Assembly: GCF_016756535.1 (NCBI RefSeq)
Contig: NZ_AP023247.1
Coordinates: 2,170,501-2,234,500 of the forward strand
Source: Mesorhizobium sp. 131-2-1
GTDB lineage: Bacteria; Pseudomonadota; Alphaproteobacteria; Rhizobiales; Rhizobiaceae
DNA length: 64,000 nt
Reading direction: 5' to 3'
In this document: positions 33,608-41,986 of the stretch, in pieces
How positions within the stretch are numbered: position 1 is the first letter of the stretch
Layout: every line of letters begins with the position of its first letter
Program-made: the position numbers and the translations under genes
Notes under the pieces: model-generated
What the model was told of the DNA's origin: nothing
Database searches by the model: none
The model's input: the letters and a program-made list of their open reading frames with translations, nothing else

Positions 33608-35077
33608 ATGGACACCCTGGGGGAGGCGTCAACAACCGCGGCCGTGGACGAAACGCTCGATCCGCCTGACTGGGCGGATGTGCAGGCCCTGTCGCACCGC
33701 ATCATGGACGACGCCATGGGCTATTTGCGTGATGTCCGCGAGCGCCCGGTATGGCAGGAGATGCCGGCCGAGGTGCGGGCCTTCTTCACGGCGCCGCTGC
33801 CGCGCTCACCGTCGCCGCTCGCCGACGTCTACGGCGATGTCTCCCGCAATGTCATGGCCTATCCGATGGGCAACGTCCATCCGCGCTTCTGGGCCTGGTA
33901 CATGGGGTCCAGCAACTTCACCGGCGCGCTCGGCGATTTCCTGGCGGCGATCCAGGGTTCCAATCTCGGCGGCGGCAACCATGCCGCCGGGCTGATGGAC
34001 AGCCAGGTGGTCAACTGGTGCAAGGAGATGCTGGGCTTCCCGGCTTCCGCCAGCGGCACGCTGGTCAGCGGCGGCTCGATGGCCAACATCATCGGTCTCA
34101 CCGTGGCGCGCAACACCAAGGCCGGCATCGACGTGCGCGAGCATGGCGTTGCCGCCATCCCCAGGCCGCTGCGTTTCTACGCCTCGGACCAGGTCCATTC
34201 CTGCCATCGCAAGGCGATGGAAGCGCTCGGCCTCGGCAACCGCGCGCTGCGCCGCATCCCGACCGATGCCGGCTTGCGGATCGACATCGCGGCGCTGCGG
34301 ACGGCGATCTCAGAGGATCGCGCTGCCGGTTTCAAACCCGCCTGCGTCATCGGCACGGCGGGCACGGTCAACACCGGAGCGATCGACGATCTGCAGGCGC
34401 TCGCGGCGCTGGCGGCGGAGGAAGACCTCTGGTTCCACGTCGATGGCTGCATCGGCGCGCTGATCGCCATTGCGACCGGGAACGCCTCGCTCGTTGCCGG
34501 CATCGAGCAGGCGCATTCGATCGCGCTCGACCCGCACAAATGGCTGCATGCGCCGTTCGAGGCCGGTTGCGCGCTGGTTCGCGACGCCGAGGCGCACCGC
34601 GGCACCTTCGCCGTCACGCCGGAGTATCTGGAATCGGCGCCGCGCGGCCTCGCTTCCGGGCAATGGCTGCATGACTACGGCCTGCAGACGTCGCGCGGTT
34701 TCCGCGCCCTCAAGGTGTGGATGGCGCTGAAGCAGCATGGCGTCGAGAAATTCGGCCGCCTGATCGACCAGAACATCGCTCAAGGCCGCTATCTCGCCGG
34801 TCTGATCGCGGCCGAGCCGGCGCTCGAACTGACCGCGCCGGTCACCATCAACATCGTCTGCTTCCGCCATCGCGGCGGCGGCCTGTCCGGCGAGCGGCTG
34901 AAGGCGCTCAACACCGAGATCATGCTGCGGCTGCAGGAAGAGGGCATCGCCGTCCTCTCCGACACCACGGTGCATGGCCAGCATTGTCTGAGGGTGGCGA
35001 TAACCAATCACCGGACGCGGCGCGAGGACCTTGAGATGCTGGTGCGCGAAACGCTTCGCATTGGAAAAAACATCTAA
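33608..35077 (+). CDS. PLP-dependent group II amino acid decarboxylase
   Basis: 489 residues of the aromatic-L-amino-acid/glutamate decarboxylase family. The PLP Lys is K311 in LDPHKWLH. Other family motifs are HPRFWAWYMGSS, TSGGS-like LVSGGSMANI, and WFHVDGCIGAL with the PLP-binding Asp. It would decarboxylate an amino acid to an amine; the substrate (aromatic, cysteine-derived or other) cannot be read. GGAG precedes the ATG at 33608. The pairing with the preceding cysteine-synthase-like gene suggests they act in sequence (inference). It converges with the second SARP-like regulator gene. Confidence 0.88.
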   Translation: MDTLGEASTTAAVDETLDPPDWADVQALSHRIMDDAMGYLRDVRERPVWQEMPAEVRAFFTAPLPRSPSPLADVYGDVSRNVMAYPMGNVHPRFWAWYMGSSNFTGALGDFLAAIQGSNLGGGNHAAGLMDSQVVNWCKEMLGFPASASGTLVSGGSMANIIGLTVARNTKAGIDVREHGVAAIPRPLRFYASDQVHSCHRKAMEALGLGNRALRRIPTDAGLRIDIAALRTAISEDRAAGFKPACVIGTAGTVNTGAIDDLQALAALAAEEDLWFHVDGCIGALIAIATGNASLVAGIEQAHSIALDPHKWLHAPFEAGCALVRDAEAHRGTFAVTPEYLESAPRGLASGQWLHDYGLQTSRGFRALKVWMALKQHGVEKFGRLIDQNIAQGRYLAGLIAAEPALELTAPVTINIVCFRHRGGGLSGERLKALNTEIMLRLQEEGIAVLSDTTVHGQHCLRVAITNHRTRREDLEMLVRETLRIGKNI

Positions 35078-35119
35078 GCTGCAGCGTCGCCGGATCGTAC
35101 AGTGCGCGGCCAGGATGTG

Positions 35120-37144
35120 TCATTCGGGCAGGCCGGCCAGCCGCAGCGCCTCGACATATCTGCCGAAATAGTCCGGTCTGATCAACCCCACGCGATGCTT
35201 GAGGCTGGAAAGCGTCAGTTCGGGATCGAGCAGCAGCGAGCGCGCGATATGCTTGCTTGCGGCATCCAACCTGCCGGCCATGGCATTGCTGGCGGCCGCG
35301 ACGCGCAGGCCAGTGAGATAATATGGCTGCGCGCGGGAAGCCGCCTCGGCAATTGGCCAGGCGGCTTCGTTGCGGCCGGCCACGAAATGGGCGAATGCGG
35401 TGAAGCACTGCATGAAGAAGCTCAGCGGATCGAGCGGGCTTAGCCGACTTGCCCGCGACAGATGCTCGATGGCGATGTCCGGATCGTCGTGGCAGGCCTT
35501 GAGGCAGCCGCTGGCGCTCCAGGCGGCCGCGCAGTTCGGGTTCAGCACGAGCGCACGGTCGACCAGTGCCGAGCCGGCCTCATAGTCACCGATGACATAG
35601 CCCAGCGCCAGGCCGCTGAAGGCCAGCGCCACCGCGTCGTCCTGGCCGGCAATGGCGACGTTGCCGGCCAGCCGGGAGACCTCGGCGGCCTCCTGCTGCG
35701 GGTCAGTCATCCAGCCATTCGCCATCCGCCAGAAATAGCACCAGGCGGCAGCGCCTTGCGCGGCGGCAAAATCGGGGTCGAGCTCGATGGCCTTGTAGAA
35801 TTGCGGCAGTGCCTCCTCCAGTCCCTCCCGCGTCCAGCGGTAAAGGCTAGCCATGCCGCGCAGATAGTGATCGTAGGCGTCGAGACTTTCAGTGGGTTTG
35901 CGCTTGGCGCGCGCCATCTCGGCCTGTTCGAGCCTGGGCGAGATTGCACCAATGACGCTGGAGGCAACGAGGTCCTGCAGTTCGAACACCTCCGAAACGC
36001 TGCCTTCGAAGCGGTCGGCCCAGAGATTCACTCCCGACGCCGCCTCGATGAGTTGGCCGGCCACGCGCAGCCGGCTGCCGGCCTTGCGGACGCTGCCCTC
36101 CAGCACGTAGCGCACACCGAGCTCCCGCGCTACGCGCGTGACGTCGACCGCGTGGCCCTTGTAGGCGAAGGCGGAGTTCCGCGCGATCACGAACAGCCAG
36201 TTCACATGCGATAGCGCCGTCGTGATCTCCTCGACCACGCCGTCGGTGAAATATTCCTGCTCAGCGTCGCCGCTCATGTTCTGGAACGGCAGGACCGCGA
36301 TCGACGGCCTTTCCGGCACCGAAACGGTAGGACGGGGCGGCTCCGCCTTCGCGTCCAGGCGGGATGGTTCCACCTCGGGCGGGCCGCCGTCGGCTGTCGG
36401 CTCCTTCAGGCGCTCCATGCTCGGCGCTTCGATGCGTTCGACCAGCGCCCGCGTCGCTTCTTCGGGTTCGACGCCGAGCTCGCGCTTCAGTGCTTCCTTG
36501 CAAGCCAGGAACTGGCGGAAGGCATCGTTGGTCTTGCCACGGCGCTGGAAGATGCGGATCAGGGCGCGATGGGCCTGCTCGGCGCATGGGTCGAGGCTCA
36601 CCAGCCGTTCGGCCAGGGTTTCACAGGCCTGTTCCTCGCGCGAACCCAGCTCCGGCAGGAGGCTCAGCCGCTCGGCCAGGTCCAGCGCCTTGCGGGTGTA
36701 GTTCGCCCGAAACGGCGCAAGCCATTCGTCGATCTCGTGCGGGAATGACAGCCCGTCGAGCAGGTCGCCTCGGTAGAAGTCGGCCGCTGCCGCGAGGCTC
36801 TCACCGTCATCGGCCTGGATCTTCCGGTCGAAAATCCAGATGTCGGCTTCATCGGCATTCGCCGCCAGCCAGATGGTGTCGGCATTGCCTTCGATGCGAA
36901 TGGTCTCGTCGCCGGTCGACGGAAACAGCCGCCTGATGTCGACCAGGGCCTGGCGCAGGCTATTTCGTGCCTGCTGCTCGCCGCTGCCGGCCCACAGCAT
37001 CGCCGCCACCCGCTCGCGGCGAAGGCCCTTGGGGCCAGCCAAAACGAGCGCGGCAAAGAGCAGCGACGTCTTGCGCGTCGCGAAATGCAAAGGCTGCCCG
37101 CCTGTAGAGGCAACCTCGATGTCGCCAAGCAATCGGATATGCAC
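35120..37144 (-). CDS. SARP-like regulator with TolB-like and TPR domains (second copy)
   Basis: 674 residues with the same domain order as the regulator at 30203-32287. Winged helix at about 1-95 (MHIRLLGDIEVAS...KTSLLFAALVLAGPKGLRRE) and activation domain at about 97-240 (FRQFLACKEALKRELGVEPEEAT is the typical BTAD end). TolB-like domain at about 275-400 (SIAVLPFQNMSGDAEQEYFTDGVVEEITTALSHV, VRYVLEGSVRKAGSRLRVAGQLI) and TPR-like repeats to the end. The start codon is GTG at 37144, behind a G-rich stretch. It is probably a transcription factor reading a small signal or protein partner through its C-terminal half. Its likely targets are the two PLP-enzyme genes it helps to bracket. Confidence 0.82.
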   Translation of the reverse strand: MHIRLLGDIEVASTGGQPLHFATRKTSLLFAALVLAGPKGLRRERVAAMLWAGSGEQQARNSLRQALVDIRRLFPSTGDETIRIEGNADTIWLAANADEADIWIFDRKIQADDGESLAAAADFYRGDLLDGLSFPHEIDEWLAPFRANYTRKALDLAERLSLLPELGSREEQACETLAERLVSLDPCAEQAHRALIRIFQRRGKTNDAFRQFLACKEALKRELGVEPEEATRALVERIEAPSMERLKEPTADGGPPEVEPSRLDAKAEPPRPTVSVPERPSIAVLPFQNMSGDAEQEYFTDGVVEEITTALSHVNWLFVIARNSAFAYKGHAVDVTRVARELGVRYVLEGSVRKAGSRLRVAGQLIEAASGVNLWADRFEGSVSEVFELQDLVASSVIGAISPRLEQAEMARAKRKPTESLDAYDHYLRGMASLYRWTREGLEEALPQFYKAIELDPDFAAAQGAAAWCYFWRMANGWMTDPQQEAAEVSRLAGNVAIAGQDDAVALAFSGLALGYVIGDYEAGSALVDRALVLNPNCAAAWSASGCLKACHDDPDIAIEHLSRASRLSPLDPLSFFMQCFTAFAHFVAGRNEAAWPIAEAASRAQPYYLTGLRVAAASNAMAGRLDAASKHIARSLLLDPELTLSSLKHRVGLIRPDYFGRYVEALRLAGLPE

Positions 37145-37315
37145 CCCGACCCCCCGAGAAACAGCCTCGGATAGAATATCACGTCCAGCGGTCGACTTAA
37201 CGACGATTTAGCGCTGCCATCCGCGGTTTTTCCCGCGGTTTCACGCCTGCATGAACGTTGGCAAAGCGCGCCGGCGGGACATTGCCCTCGTGAGTTCCAA
37301 AGAGGGAGAACTACA

Positions 37316-37552
37316 ATGACCTACATCAGCCTCAGGACCATCCAGCCGACCTCCCGTTTTGCCGGCACGCTCGCCACTCGTGTCGCAACCGTCTTCGCCG
37401 GGCTTCGGCGCCGGTATCAGGATGCCATGCAGCGCAGGGCTTTGGCCGGTCTGTCGATGTCTGAACTGAAGGACTTCGGCTATCCGGCCGATGAAGCACC
37501 CGCCGATGTCGCGGCCCGCGGCCGCATCGCCGGGCGCAATCCGCTGCGGTGA
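37316..37552 (+). CDS. DUF1127 small protein
   Basis: 78 residues ending with the DUF1127 pattern: an Arg-rich helix (LRRRYQDAMQRRALAGLSMSELKDFGY). These short basic proteins are common in alphaproteobacteria; some bind RNA or take part in phosphate and carbon regulation. GAGGGAGAA precedes the ATG at 37316. Stand-alone. Confidence 0.85.
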   Translation: MTYISLRTIQPTSRFAGTLATRVATVFAGLRRRYQDAMQRRALAGLSMSELKDFGYPADEAPADVAARGRIAGRNPLR

Positions 37553-37595
37553 CCCTTGCCTAGGCGCACTTCTGGAATTGCCTTGCAGTCTCCTA

Positions 37596-37976
37596 TCATC
37601 CCGCGCCGCCGGGAAGCGACGCGCCAGGCAGATAAAGCATGACCGGCCGGATCTCGTAGACGGCGGTGGGATTGACACGCTTCAGGTCGCGCGCCGTGGC
37701 AATCGCCTCGTCCCGGTCGGCGCAATCGAGGACATAAAGCCCCAGCAATTGCTCCTTCGTCTCGGCAAAGGGACCGTCGATCACCATGCCGTCACCTGGA
37801 CCGCGCAGCGTGACGGCGTCGGCAGTCGCTCCCAGCCTTGCCGCCGGCCCAAGCTTGCCCTCGCGGGTCAGCCTGGCGTTGATCTCGAGCAGATCGTCCA
37901 TCAGCGCCGCATCCTCTTCGGGTGTCCAGGACTGGACGGTTTGTTCGACGTGGTAGGCGAGGATGGCATAGAACAT
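37596..37976 (-). CDS. YciI/DGPF-domain protein
   Basis: 126 residues of the YCII-related dimeric alpha/beta barrel fold. The DGPF-type motif appears as IDGPFAETKEQLLGLYVLDC and is preceded by GDGMV; the C-terminal EIRPVM is typical. Often found next to ECF sigma factors, but none is seen here. The ATG at 37976 starts the domain directly (MFYAILAYH). Another ATG at 37994 is possible. Role unknown. Confidence 0.8.
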   Translation of the reverse strand: MFYAILAYHVEQTVQSWTPEEDAALMDDLLEINARLTREGKLGPAARLGATADAVTLRGPGDGMVIDGPFAETKEQLLGLYVLDCADRDEAIATARDLKRVNPTAVYEIRPVMLYLPGASLPGGAG

Positions 37977-38071
37977 GGGCGCGATTTTCCTCATGACGGA
38001 GCGGGCCGCACTATCACAAGGATGGCGTGACTGATCCAGTCCCGCCGCCGATCTGGCCGCCGCCTGCTGAC

Positions 38072-39481
38072 TCAAGCTGCCAGCGGCAAGCGCAGCTCCG
38101 TCAGCAGGCCGCCTTCGGGATGGTTGGAAAGGCTGATTTCGCCACCGGCGGCGCGGGCGATGTTACGGGCAATGGTCAGGCCGAGGCCAAGCCCGCCGGT
38201 CTGGCGGTTGCGCGACTGCTCGATGCGGACAAACGAGCCGAACACCGCGTCGAGCTGGGCCTGCGGGATGCCCGGGCCCTCGTCGCGGATGAAGAGCGTG
38301 ACCGTGTGCTCTGACCGCTGCAGGCTGAGATGCGCCTTCTTGCCATAGGTCACGGCGTTCTGGACGAGATTGGTGACGCAGCGCTTCAGCGCCACCGGAC
38401 GGGCAATGCAGATCATGCCGCGCGGCCGCGTGTCGTCATGATCGAACGAGACCTCCTCGAAGCCGTCGGCGATCGCTTCCACCAGCGACCAGAAATCGAT
38501 GCGCTCGGCCTTCTCCTCGGTCACTTCGAACTTGGCGAAGTCGATGACGGAGCTTGCGATGCTCTCGATGTCGGCAAGGTCGTGGGCGAGCGCTTCGCGC
38601 GCCGGCGACTTGCGCAGCAATTCGAGGCGCAGCCGCATCCTGGTCAGCGGCGTGCGCAGATCGTGCGCCAGGGCCGCCGCAAGATGCTCGCGGTCCTCGA
38701 CATAGTCGCGCAGCCTGCTCTGCATGGCGTTGATCGCCTTGGCGGCGGCGCGGATCTCGCGGCTGCCGGTCTCGGCGATCGGCGGGCTCTTCAGGTCGTT
38801 GCCGATCCGCTTCACCGCGGTTTCCATCATCCGGTAGGGCGCGGTCAGCCGGCGCAGCGACCAGATCGACATCGCGACAACCAGCCCGGCAATCAGCGAA
38901 TAGAGCGGAAGGCTGTCGAAGCTGAGGATCGGCCCCACCGGGGTGATCGGTTCGGTGAAATTCAGCCATTGGCCGTCGGCGAAGCGCAGCGACGCCGTCA
39001 GCTTGTCGCTCTGGGCGAAATCCGCCGCCAGCACCAGAAGGTCGCGCTCGACCTGGCCGACGTCCTTGTTGGGAACCATGCCGCCGGGAGCGTCGGCTTC
39101 CTGCGTTGCCGGATCGCGCCTTACGCGCGCGTCGGTGATGCCGAACTTCGACAGGCGGCCGACAAGGATGTCCTCCAGCTCAGCGAGCTCGTCATCGCCG
39201 GCGATCGAGGAGGTGACGGCGGGCGTATCCGAAACGGTGAGCGCATAGGTGGCGTTGAACAGGCCGGACGCGGTCGCCTTGCGTTCCTCGGGGGTGGCGT
39301 CATGCATCAGCTGCACCAGCGAGAAGGCGCGGTCGTTCAGCCGGTAGAGATCGACCACGTCGTTGGCGGCGGCGCGGTCGCGCGAGACGATGTAGAGCGT
39401 CGCGACCTGGCTGATCAGCAGGCCGGCGATGACGATGAGCAGCACCCAGACAGGCAAAGTCTGCGGCAGGAAGCGTCTCAT
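38072..39481 (-). CDS. Sensor histidine kinase
   Basis: 469 residues. Membrane segment at about 10-30, periplasmic sensor about 31-190, second membrane segment about 191-208, HAMP about 209-262. The phospho-acceptor His is H273 in ALAHDLRTPL, and the HATPase domain has NLVQNAVTYG, DEGPGIP and GGLGLGLTIARNI. It phosphorylates the response regulator encoded just upstream; the start codon overlaps the regulator stop (ATGA). The signal is not evident. Confidence 0.93.
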   Translation of the reverse strand: MRRFLPQTLPVWVLLIVIAGLLISQVATLYIVSRDRAAANDVVDLYRLNDRAFSLVQLMHDATPEERKATASGLFNATYALTVSDTPAVTSSIAGDDELAELEDILVGRLSKFGITDARVRRDPATQEADAPGGMVPNKDVGQVERDLLVLAADFAQSDKLTASLRFADGQWLNFTEPITPVGPILSFDSLPLYSLIAGLVVAMSIWSLRRLTAPYRMMETAVKRIGNDLKSPPIAETGSREIRAAAKAINAMQSRLRDYVEDREHLAAALAHDLRTPLTRMRLRLELLRKSPAREALAHDLADIESIASSVIDFAKFEVTEEKAERIDFWSLVEAIADGFEEVSFDHDDTRPRGMICIARPVALKRCVTNLVQNAVTYGKKAHLSLQRSEHTVTLFIRDEGPGIPQAQLDAVFGSFVRIEQSRNRQTGGLGLGLTIARNIARAAGGEISLSNHPEGGLLTELRLPLAA

Positions 39482-40194
39482 TCGGTGGTCGTCTCGGGCA
39501 GGAACTGGTAGCCGCCGCTGCGCACGGTGAGGATCAGTTTGGGCGTCTTGGGGTCGTCTTCCATCTTGCGCCGCAGCCTGCTGACCAGAATGTCGACGCT
39601 GCGGTCGAAGCTGTAGCCGGTGTCGCCGCCCGACAGCTCGATCAGCTGGTCGCGGGTCAGCACACGCTGGGCGCTCTTGACGAAGGTCTGCAGGAGGTTG
39701 AATTCGGCCATGGTCAGTTCGACCCTGACGTCGCCGGGCGCCGTCAGCCGGCGGCGCGAGCAGTCCATCGTCCAGCCGGCGAAATGATAGACCTGCTTGG
39801 CGGCCGGCCGGCGCGGCTCGGCGGAACCGTTGCGCCTCAGCACCGCGCGGATGCGGGCGAGCAGCTCGCGCGGATCGAACGGCTTCGGCACATAGTCGTC
39901 GGCGCCCATCTCCAGCCCAACGACCCGGTCGGTCGTCTCGGTGACCGCCGTCAGCATGATTATCGGCGTCGTGTAGTTGGCGCGGAGCTCGCGGCAGAGC
40001 TCCAGCCCGCTCTTTCCCGGCAGCATTACGTCAAGCACGATGAGGTCGACCTGCGAGCGGCGCAGGATCGCCTCCATCTCGGTGCCGTCGGCGGCGACCG
40101 TGGTGCGCAGCCCGCGCTTCTGGAAGAACTCCTGAAGCAGGTCGCGTATGCCCTTGTCGTCGTCGACGATCAGTATGTGTGCGTCGGATTTCAC
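39478..40194 (-). CDS. OmpR-family response regulator
   Basis: 238 residues. The receiver domain has acidic DDD near the start and phospho-acceptor D55 in LIVLDVMLPG, with Lys in VPKPFDP. A winged-helix DNA-binding domain (about 135-235) ends with VSRLRRKMEDDPKTPKLILTVRSGGYQF. I chose the GTG at 40194, where the domain begins at once and AGGG precedes; the longer frame has no better start. Operon with the sensor kinase. Targets unknown. Confidence 0.92.
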   Translation of the reverse strand: MKSDAHILIVDDDKGIRDLLQEFFQKRGLRTTVAADGTEMEAILRRSQVDLIVLDVMLPGKSGLELCRELRANYTTPIIMLTAVTETTDRVVGLEMGADDYVPKPFDPRELLARIRAVLRRNGSAEPRRPAAKQVYHFAGWTMDCSRRRLTAPGDVRVELTMAEFNLLQTFVKSAQRVLTRDQLIELSGGDTGYSFDRSVDILVSRLRRKMEDDPKTPKLILTVRSGGYQFLPETTTE

Positions 40195-40431
40195 GGGAAC
40201 CCTGTGATTCTGGTGGCCTGCGGTTAGTGTGACACCACCCACACGATAGAATTCCGGCCATATCTTGGCCAGTGGCGACGATCGTTCGCCAGGCTGGATT
40301 CACCAGAAACAATCCAGAAACAAAATTCTACAGTCGGGAAAAACTCCTGAAAAATTTCAAAGGCATAACTGGTGTCGTGGCGGTCAGGTCAACGCCTGCG
40401 ACGCTAGTCTCCGGAGTAACGGACAAGACCA

Positions 40432-40734
40432 ATGCAGAGGTTCACGATCAGCTTGATGGGTGCGTTGCTTAGCATTTCGCTCGTCACGGCAGCGGTTGGA
40501 GCCTCCAACGCAAAGGTTACGCCGATAACCCGGGCCGAGCGGTGCAGCGATCTCAGCCATCAAGTCGACGAAGCCCTCGAAACCCATGCCGCGGCAACGC
40601 AGGTCACCGCGGCGAAGGCACTTCAGAGAAAGGGAAACCGGTTCTGCGCCAACAAGAAGCAGGCGCAGGGAATCCGGATGCTCGCGAACGCTTTGAAGCT
40701 GCTTGGAGTGACACCGATCGACCCGGTTCAGTGA
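40432..40734 (+). CDS. Small exported protein
   Basis: 100 residues with a signal peptide (cut near VGA-SN, residue 24). The mature part has two Cys residues (in RCSDLSHQVDEALE and NRFCANKKQA), which could form a disulfide, and looks helical. Not recognised. It is divergent from the response regulator gene, so it could be a target of that system. Followed by another small exported protein. Confidence 0.65.
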   Translation: MQRFTISLMGALLSISLVTAAVGASNAKVTPITRAERCSDLSHQVDEALETHAAATQVTAAKALQRKGNRFCANKKQAQGIRMLANALKLLGVTPIDPVQ

Positions 40735-40774
40735 CGCTCAAATTCCGACCCGCATGAAAAAAGGAAGTGAAGCC

Positions 40775-41020
40775 ATGAAAAAGTCCCTCCTCTCCGCCCT
40801 CGGCCTCGGCATTGCTCTGGCCTTCTCGATGCCGGCTCTCGGCAACGCCGCCGCGACCACGACCGCTGCTCCGGCTGCTTCGACGACGACCGCTCCGGCG
40901 GCCGCCGCGCCGGCCAAGGCTGCTCCGAAGAAGGTTGCCGCCAAGAAGGTCTGCAAGGTGACCAAGACGCACAAGTGCCCGGTGAAGAAGGCCAAGAAGG
41001 CTCCGGCGAAGAAGTCCTGA
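40775..41020 (+). CDS. Small exported Ala/Pro/Lys-rich basic protein
   Basis: 81 residues. Signal peptide to about residue 25 (ALGNAAA), then a low-complexity Thr/Ala/Pro segment followed by a strongly basic tail (KKVAAKKVCKVTKTHKCPVKKAKKAPAKKS) with two Cys. AGGAAGTG precedes the ATG at 40775, which is preferred over the one at 40754. The basic tail could bind nucleic acid or cell-envelope polymers; no family is recognised. Confidence 0.65.
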   Translation: MKKSLLSALGLGIALAFSMPALGNAAATTTAAPAASTTTAPAAAAPAKAAPKKVAAKKVCKVTKTHKCPVKKAKKAPAKKS

Positions 41021-41045
41021 TCCGCAAGCCTGTTTCTTGCAAATC

Positions 41046-41082
41046 AAGGCCGCTTCAGCCGGGCATCGGCTGGGGCGGCCTT
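41046..41082 (+). terminator. Probable terminator hairpin after the basic-protein gene
   Basis: The arms AAGGCCGC and GCGGCCTT, plus inner pairing of AGCC with GGCT, make a stable hairpin 26 bases after the stop. Only a TT follows, so termination would be weak or Rho-assisted. Confidence 0.45.
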
Positions 41083-41201
41083 GGCTCGACTGGCGCCGCC
41101 GGGCCGGCAACACGATCGCATCCGGCCCGGTGCGCTGAAACTGGTCTCACAAACAATGATCCTTAACCTGGTCGCAATGCCGACCCAGTAGGACAATCCG
41201 C

Positions 41202-41516
41202 ATGAAGAAGCGGCTTTCGTCCATTATGCGTTCAATGGCGCTTGGCGGCCTGGTCGTCACCGGCCTGGCCAGGGTGCTGATCCTGTTCACCGCGAGCCCG
41301 GTGCCGGACCCGGCCAGCGGGCGAACCGAGCCTTCGCTGTTCGCGCCCGAGATCTCCGCCAACTGGGATTACATCACGCCGCTGCAGACCTGGCTGCTGA
41401 TCGTGCTGACGGGTACGACCCTGATTGCCGCCGCAGCCTGGGCGGTCGCCGCGTTCATGGAACGCCGGGCCGACAGTCCGTCCGCTGGCCGCATCGCCGG
41501 CCGCCACGGCCGTTGA
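41202..41516 (+). CDS. Small two-segment membrane protein
   Basis: 104 residues with hydrophobic stretches at about 12-30 and 63-86 (TWLLIVLTGTTLIAAAAWAVAAF), charged ends and no Cys. AGGA lies upstream of the ATG. Composition matches the neighbours. Not recognised. Confidence 0.6.
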   Translation: MKKRLSSIMRSMALGGLVVTGLARVLILFTASPVPDPASGRTEPSLFAPEISANWDYITPLQTWLLIVLTGTTLIAAAAWAVAAFMERRADSPSAGRIAGRHGR

Positions 41517-41631
41517 ACGGCGCACGACAGTTCCCACATAGATTCGTGAACGGCCGCGCCGTCGCCAGAAATGGACGGTCACGCTCGCGCATGACAGAGT
41601 AAGTACCTTCCTCGCAGTCGCCGGGTTTCCG

Positions 41632-41937
41632 ATGCCAGAAACCGTCACCAAGCCACGCACCAGGACGAAGCCGCAGACCGAGCGGCCAAAGCTCTACAAG
41701 GTCATCCTGATCAACGATGATTTCACGCCGCGCGAATTCGTGGTGACGGTGCTCAAGGCCGTGTTCAAGCTGAGCGAGGATCAGGCGCAACGGGTGATGA
41801 TCACCGCGCACCGGCGCGGCGTCTGCGTCGTCGCCGTCTTCACCAAGGATGTCGCGGAAACCAAGGCGACGCGGGCCACCGATCCCGGCAAGGCAAAGGG
41901 CTATCCGTTGCTGTTTACCACGGAGCCGGAGGAGTAG
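41632..41937 (+). CDS. clpS: ATP-dependent Clp protease adaptor ClpS
   Basis: 101 residues. Delivers N-degron proteins to ClpAP. The binding-pocket motif NDDFTPREFVVTVL and the MITAHRRGVCVVAVFTKDVAETKA segment with conserved His are present. No clpA is beside it. Alphaproteobacteria often carry two ClpS proteins, one next to clpA; this stand-alone copy may be the second (ClpS2), which is inference. Confidence 0.92.
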   Translation: MPETVTKPRTRTKPQTERPKLYKVILINDDFTPREFVVTVLKAVFKLSEDQAQRVMITAHRRGVCVVAVFTKDVAETKATRATDPGKAKGYPLLFTTEPEE

Positions 41938-41953
41938 GGCAGGCGGACCTTTG

Positions 41954-41975
41954 CCTTCTCCCCTTACAAGGGGAG
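41954..41975. repeat. Single palindromic repeat unit
   Basis: CTCCCCTT, AC, AAGGGGAG (41958-41975) is a perfect hairpin of the same type as the cluster at 15894-16092. It lies between the convergent clpS gene and the MoxR operon end and may act as a weak terminator. Confidence 0.75.
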
Positions 41976-41986
41976 AGGTAGAGGCG

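Noticed and set aside
37145..37315. A sigma54 promoter upstream of the DUF1127 gene (TGGCA-like)
   Set aside because: The second conserved GC-containing half is missing at the required spacing.
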